Of a DNA stretch of 64,000 bases, positions 63,704 through 64,000 are shown in pieces (within the stretch, counting starts at the first letter, position 1; each line of letters begins with the position of its first letter). The stretch is from JACMOY01 sp038322575 (GTDB taxonomy: Bacteria > Actinomycetota > Actinomycetes > Actinomycetales > Angustibacteraceae), in NCBI GenBank assembly GCA_038322575.1, contig JBBQGB010000003.1, positions 1-64,000 of the forward strand, given 5' to 3'. The notes below the pieces were generated by a model. It did no database searches. It was not told where the DNA came from and was given only the letters and a program-made list of their open reading frames with translations. A program made the position numbers and the translations under genes.

Positions 63704-63746
63704 CTCATCATCCGTCGGGCATGGGTTCGAGCCCCACCTGCGCCAC
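63704..63746 (+). repeat. degenerate copy of tRNA 3' half (candidate att site)
   Basis: CTCATCATCCGTCGGGCATG and the following bases align with tRNA positions 54607-54649 with only a few mismatches. The 20-base stretch TGGGTTCGAGCCCCACCTGC is identical in both (54625-54644 and 63722-63741). The anticodon stem cannot pair here, so it is not a working tRNA. Confidence 0.75.
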
Positions 63747-63765
63747 GGTCGCGCGTCGTTCCCGC

Positions 63766-64000
63766 TCAGGGTTCGAGCAGCACCAGGGGGATCTCGCGCG
63801 TTGTGCGCTTCTGGTAGCCGGCGTAGTTTGCGTACCGGCCCGTGATCAGCGGCCACATCCGGGCCCGCTCCTGCGGCGTCGCCACCCGGGCGCGCATCTG
63901 GCGCCGGGCCTGGCCGACGACGCGCACCTGGACCTCGGGGTTCGCCTGCAGGTTGAGGTACCAGGCGGGGTGGGTGTCGTCGCCGCCGCGGCTGGCCACG
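63766..64000 (-). CDS. nitroreductase-family deazaflavin (F420)-dependent oxidoreductase, partial
   Basis: The C-terminal 78 or so residues are present; the start lies beyond the window. ASRGGDDTHPAWYLNLQANP, VRVVGQARRQMRARV and TGRYANYAGYQKRTTREIPL match the Ddn-type family (pretomanid-activating nitroreductase in M. tuberculosis), in which the xSxGGxxxxPxWYxNLxAxP motif contacts F420. It ends VLLEP, the usual C-terminus. Confidence 0.88.
   Translation of the reverse strand, partial: VASRGGDDTHPAWYLNLQANPEVQVRVVGQARRQMRARVATPQERARMWPLITGRYANYAGYQKRTTREIPLVLLEP

Larger units (their letters stand above)
54652..63746. mobile_element. putative decayed tRNA-targeted genomic island
   Basis: The segment is bounded by the CAU tRNA and by a degenerate copy of its 3' half. 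It contains a 5'-truncated, frameshifted SARP gene right at the tRNA, a methyltransferase stub, an SDR with internal deletions and a truncated IS256 transposase. That is much higher gene decay than in the rest of the window. No integrase is left. The boundaries follow the repeated tRNA sequence and are an inference. Confidence 0.5.

Noticed and set aside
54652..63746. Active integrative element with integrase
   Set aside because: No tyrosine or serine recombinase, relaxase or replication gene is found; only a truncated IS256 transposase remains.
63661..63746. Second functional tRNA gene at 63668-63746
   Set aside because: The 5' half fits only loosely, the anticodon stem does not pair and the CCA is lost; only the 3' half is tRNA-like.

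Overview
The window is about 73% GC (estimated by eye) and is gene-dense, with many GTG starts and stop/start overlaps. It carries gene families that are essentially restricted to Actinomycetota: SteA/SteB, SepH, DUF3093, DUF3159, DUF3710, DUF4193, DUF5998, a coproporphyrin-type ferrochelatase with a C-terminal Cys cluster, and F420/FMN split-barrel enzymes. It is therefore chromosome of a high-GC actinomycete. I cannot fix the genus.

Left block (1-15.8 kb): the end of an rRNA operon (5S rRNA and terminator), then a nearly uninterrupted plus-strand run. It holds TPR proteins, an SSB-like OB protein, a HAD phosphatase, a protein with a histone-H1-like Lys/Ala tail, TlyA, NAD kinase, RecN, SteA and SteB, a MraY/WecA-like transferase, a MurJ-like flippase, a glycosyltransferase, CTP synthase and a NUDIX hydrolase. 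Themes are envelope and septum, ribosome and DNA repair, and nucleotide supply. The run ends abruptly at 15.8 kb in an accessory patch: a 13E12/DUF222 HNH protein with its own SOS-box promoter and a frameshifted GNAT gene. An acyl-CoA synthetase and a lipoprotein follow.

Middle block (20.4-44.6 kb): pseudouridine catabolism (psuK, psuG), a Pat-like GNAT/pseudo-acyl-CoA-synthetase, DUF5998, a phosphodiesterase, thymidine kinase, a Fur-family regulator and a carboxylesterase. Then come sepH, a TRIC-like channel, ferrochelatase, an inositol-phosphatase-like enzyme, DUF4193, DUF3093, dut, DUF3710, an OB-fold protein, DUF3159, two TrkA-type proteins with an APC/KimA-like transporter (K+ homeostasis), a TrmA-type RNA methyltransferase and aconitase behind a strong palindromic operator.

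Right block (44.8-54.6 kb): a sugar ABC operon (binding lipoprotein, single-domain ATPase, permease, ROK regulator), an SDR/LLM/ThDP-enzyme cluster, SoxR divergent from a questin-oxidase-like gene with a canonical SoxR box between them, and an F420/FMN split-barrel protein behind a DosR-like box.

Far right (54.6-63.75 kb): a CAU tRNA starts a stretch of decayed genes: a 5'-truncated and frameshifted SARP/AfsR regulator, a methyltransferase stub, an SDR with internal deletions and a truncated IS256 transposase. It also holds a few intact-looking genes (GNAT, a large LuxR regulator, a secreted barrel protein). It ends at a degenerate copy of the tRNA 3' half, which suggests a degraded tRNA-targeted island. 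The window closes inside a deazaflavin-dependent nitroreductase-family gene.

A recurring regulatory theme is leaderless expression: -10 hexamers of the TAGnnT type lie 6-8 nt in front of at least eight start codons.
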